Shown here piece after piece: positions 12,641 to 13,663 of a DNA stretch of 13,663 nt. A program made the translations under genes and the position numbers. The notes beneath the pieces are model-generated. The model saw nothing but the letters and a program-made list of their open reading frames with translations. It was not told where the DNA came from and did no database searches. Source of the stretch: Baffinella frigidus (Eukaryota; Cryptophyceae; Cryptomonadales; Baffinellaceae); the NCBI GenBank assembly GCA_026770585.1, contig MU646409.1, positions 439,529 to 453,191 of the forward strand. Reading direction: 5' to 3'. Numbering within the stretch: the first letter of the stretch is position 1; each line of letters opens with the position of its first letter.

Positions 12641-13447
12641 CACTTGACACGCTGAACACAACAATCTTCCTAGCAATAGAGAGCGCTCGATTTTTCTAGC
12701 TGGACTCTATCTTGGAATATAAAGGACGATAGAGAGCGCTCCATCTTCTTAGCAAGTACGCCTATTGTGTTCTCTACAAACACCACACGCTTTACAAATA
12801 CACGTCAAATTCACCTACACATTTTTAACAACCAAACCGTACGGCGCAGGTGCTAACCTTGCGGTGTGCGCTTCACAAATGCCCTGCAATTGGCAGGCAT
12901 CCGGGTGGTGGAGGACGCAGCTAGGCGGCCCTGAGCGGCCGCGCGAGCCACCCCTACTGTGGGACCCCTCTCGGGCCCCACAGCGTTGGTCGCCAAGGTG
13001 CCGCCCTGATGCGGCAGGTCACGCACAGGTCGCCCTTGGGAGGATGAGGAGCCATGGTCTCTTGCGAGGCCTGGGTGTCACCGCTGAAGCCCCCGACCAC
13101 GTCTCAAAGAGGAACGTGAGGGCAGCTACCGTCCCAAAGAGGAACGTGAGGGCAGCTAGGGGGGTCCCACGGGTTATGCGCTCCCAAGGGGTTGATCGTG
13201 GGACATTATGGGGGGTAGACAGGGGATGGGCTGTACAAACGGCCTGTCTTGCTCTACTTGGCTCCTTTCTTTGAATCAAGGCCACTTCGACTGCTGAAGG
13301 GAGGGCGAGCTGCTGTCCTGTCCGGCTTCCGGAACAGGCAACGGCCCGTCACGTGTCCCGCGGCCGTGCTCACCACGCCGTTTCGGTCCGACGCAACACG
13401 AATCGTGCGTGCTGCTTTATCACGTTCATTAAAGCTCCATAAGCTCC
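12641..13447. other. Stretch without a secure gene
   Basis: Two ATAGAGAGCGCTC repeats (12676 and 12729), each followed by a TAGC-ending T-rich segment, and a 30-base-period tandem pair GAGGAACGTGAGGGCAGCTA (13101-13158). It should contain upstream AMT gene 2 sequence if the gene is complete. Only one weak candidate exon was seen on the minus strand (13005-12958, GGTLATNAVGPERGPT). Confidence 0.4.
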
Positions 13448-13451
13448 ATGA

Positions 13452-13663
13452 GGGTGTAGGGTGTAGTGTGTAGGGTGCAGGGTGCAGGTTGTAGGGTGCA
13501 GGGTGTAGGGATGAGGGTGCAGGCAATTGGGTGTAGGGTGCGGGATGTAGGGTGTAGGGTGTGGGGAGTAGGGTGTGTTGTTCAGGGTGTACGGTGTAGA
13601 GTGTAGGGTGCAGGGTGCAGGGTGCAGGGTGTAGGGTGTAGGGTGTGGGGTGTAGGGTGCAGG
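13452..13663 (+). repeat. TGTAGGG / TGCAGGG variant array running to the window edge
   Basis: Heptamers TGTAGGG, TGCAGGG, TGTGGGG and TGCGGGA with a few off-phase interruptions such as CAATTGGG. It is the same variant as at 12440-12593, and its G-rich strand is the plus strand. It continues beyond the window, so it cannot be said whether it is terminal. Confidence 0.94.

Noticed and set aside
12345-12676. Minus-strand ORFs with repeated LHPTPYT peptides
   Set aside because: Pure translation of the TGTAGGG heptamer array in its three frames.
1-13663. tRNA or rRNA genes
   Set aside because: A few GGTTCGA-like strings (for example 271 and 1557) lack a partnering A-box and cloverleaf; no rRNA-like sequence was recognised.

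Overview
This is eukaryotic nuclear DNA. It has spliceosomal GT-AG introns with CTAAC/CTGAC-like branch sites, very short exons, long (GA)n tracts, and large amounts of TTTAGGG-type telomere-like heptamer repeat with variants TTCAGGG, TTTCGGG, TGTAGGG and TGCAGGG. That repeat type occurs in plants, green algae and alveolates. Together with the intron-rich genes and GC-rich exons it suggests a protist or alga (a chromerid- or dinoflagellate-like alveolate is one possibility), but the sequence does not settle the organism.

The main result is that two ammonium transporter (Amt/MEP/Rh family) genes lie head-to-tail on the minus strand. They are invisible to simple ORF calling because their exons are only 46-135 bases long. 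Gene 1 starts at 2030 and runs left off the window. Its first five exons (2030-1908, 1366-1294, 1025-943, 614-480, 153-43) join in frame into 175 residues: a hydrophilic N-terminus, then TM1-TM3 with the GLALFYGG, GYSLAFG, FIGG and YQxxFAIIT..AERMK landmarks. Gene 2 occupies about 12339-8324. Nine exons join in frame to give TM8 to the C-terminus, including GLVxITPGAGYVD, the pore-histidine segment DAFGVHGIGGI, a TM11 with WSG..IILK.IDL, and the tail motif IGLRVSEQEEDEGLD. Its upstream exons (TM1-TM7) were not securely found and probably lie to the right.

Region by region: 1-2030 is gene 1. 2031-2500 is its upstream flank with a TATA-like box. 2504-2698 is a 21/42-bp tandem repeat. 2700-3300 is AT-rich with palindromes. 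3317-3601 is a GC-rich plus-strand terminal-exon-like ORF of unknown function. 3600-6170 is built from a repeat unit present in a compact copy (5480-6160) and in an expanded copy (3871-5475) interrupted by four insertions, one of them a clear MITE-like element with 26-bp inverted ends. 6170-8320 holds more foldback elements, GA tracts and short tandem duplications. 8324-12339 is gene 2, whose introns carry telomere-like arrays, CT tracts and a MITE. 12340-13663 is mostly telomere-variant repeat plus a stretch without a secure gene.

The most unusual observation is that telomere-type repeats (over 500 bp in one case) and CT tracts sit inside the introns of an apparently intact transporter gene. 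They often lie directly against the splice sites, and in one case the array is bracketed by a 9-bp direct duplication at the 5' splice site.
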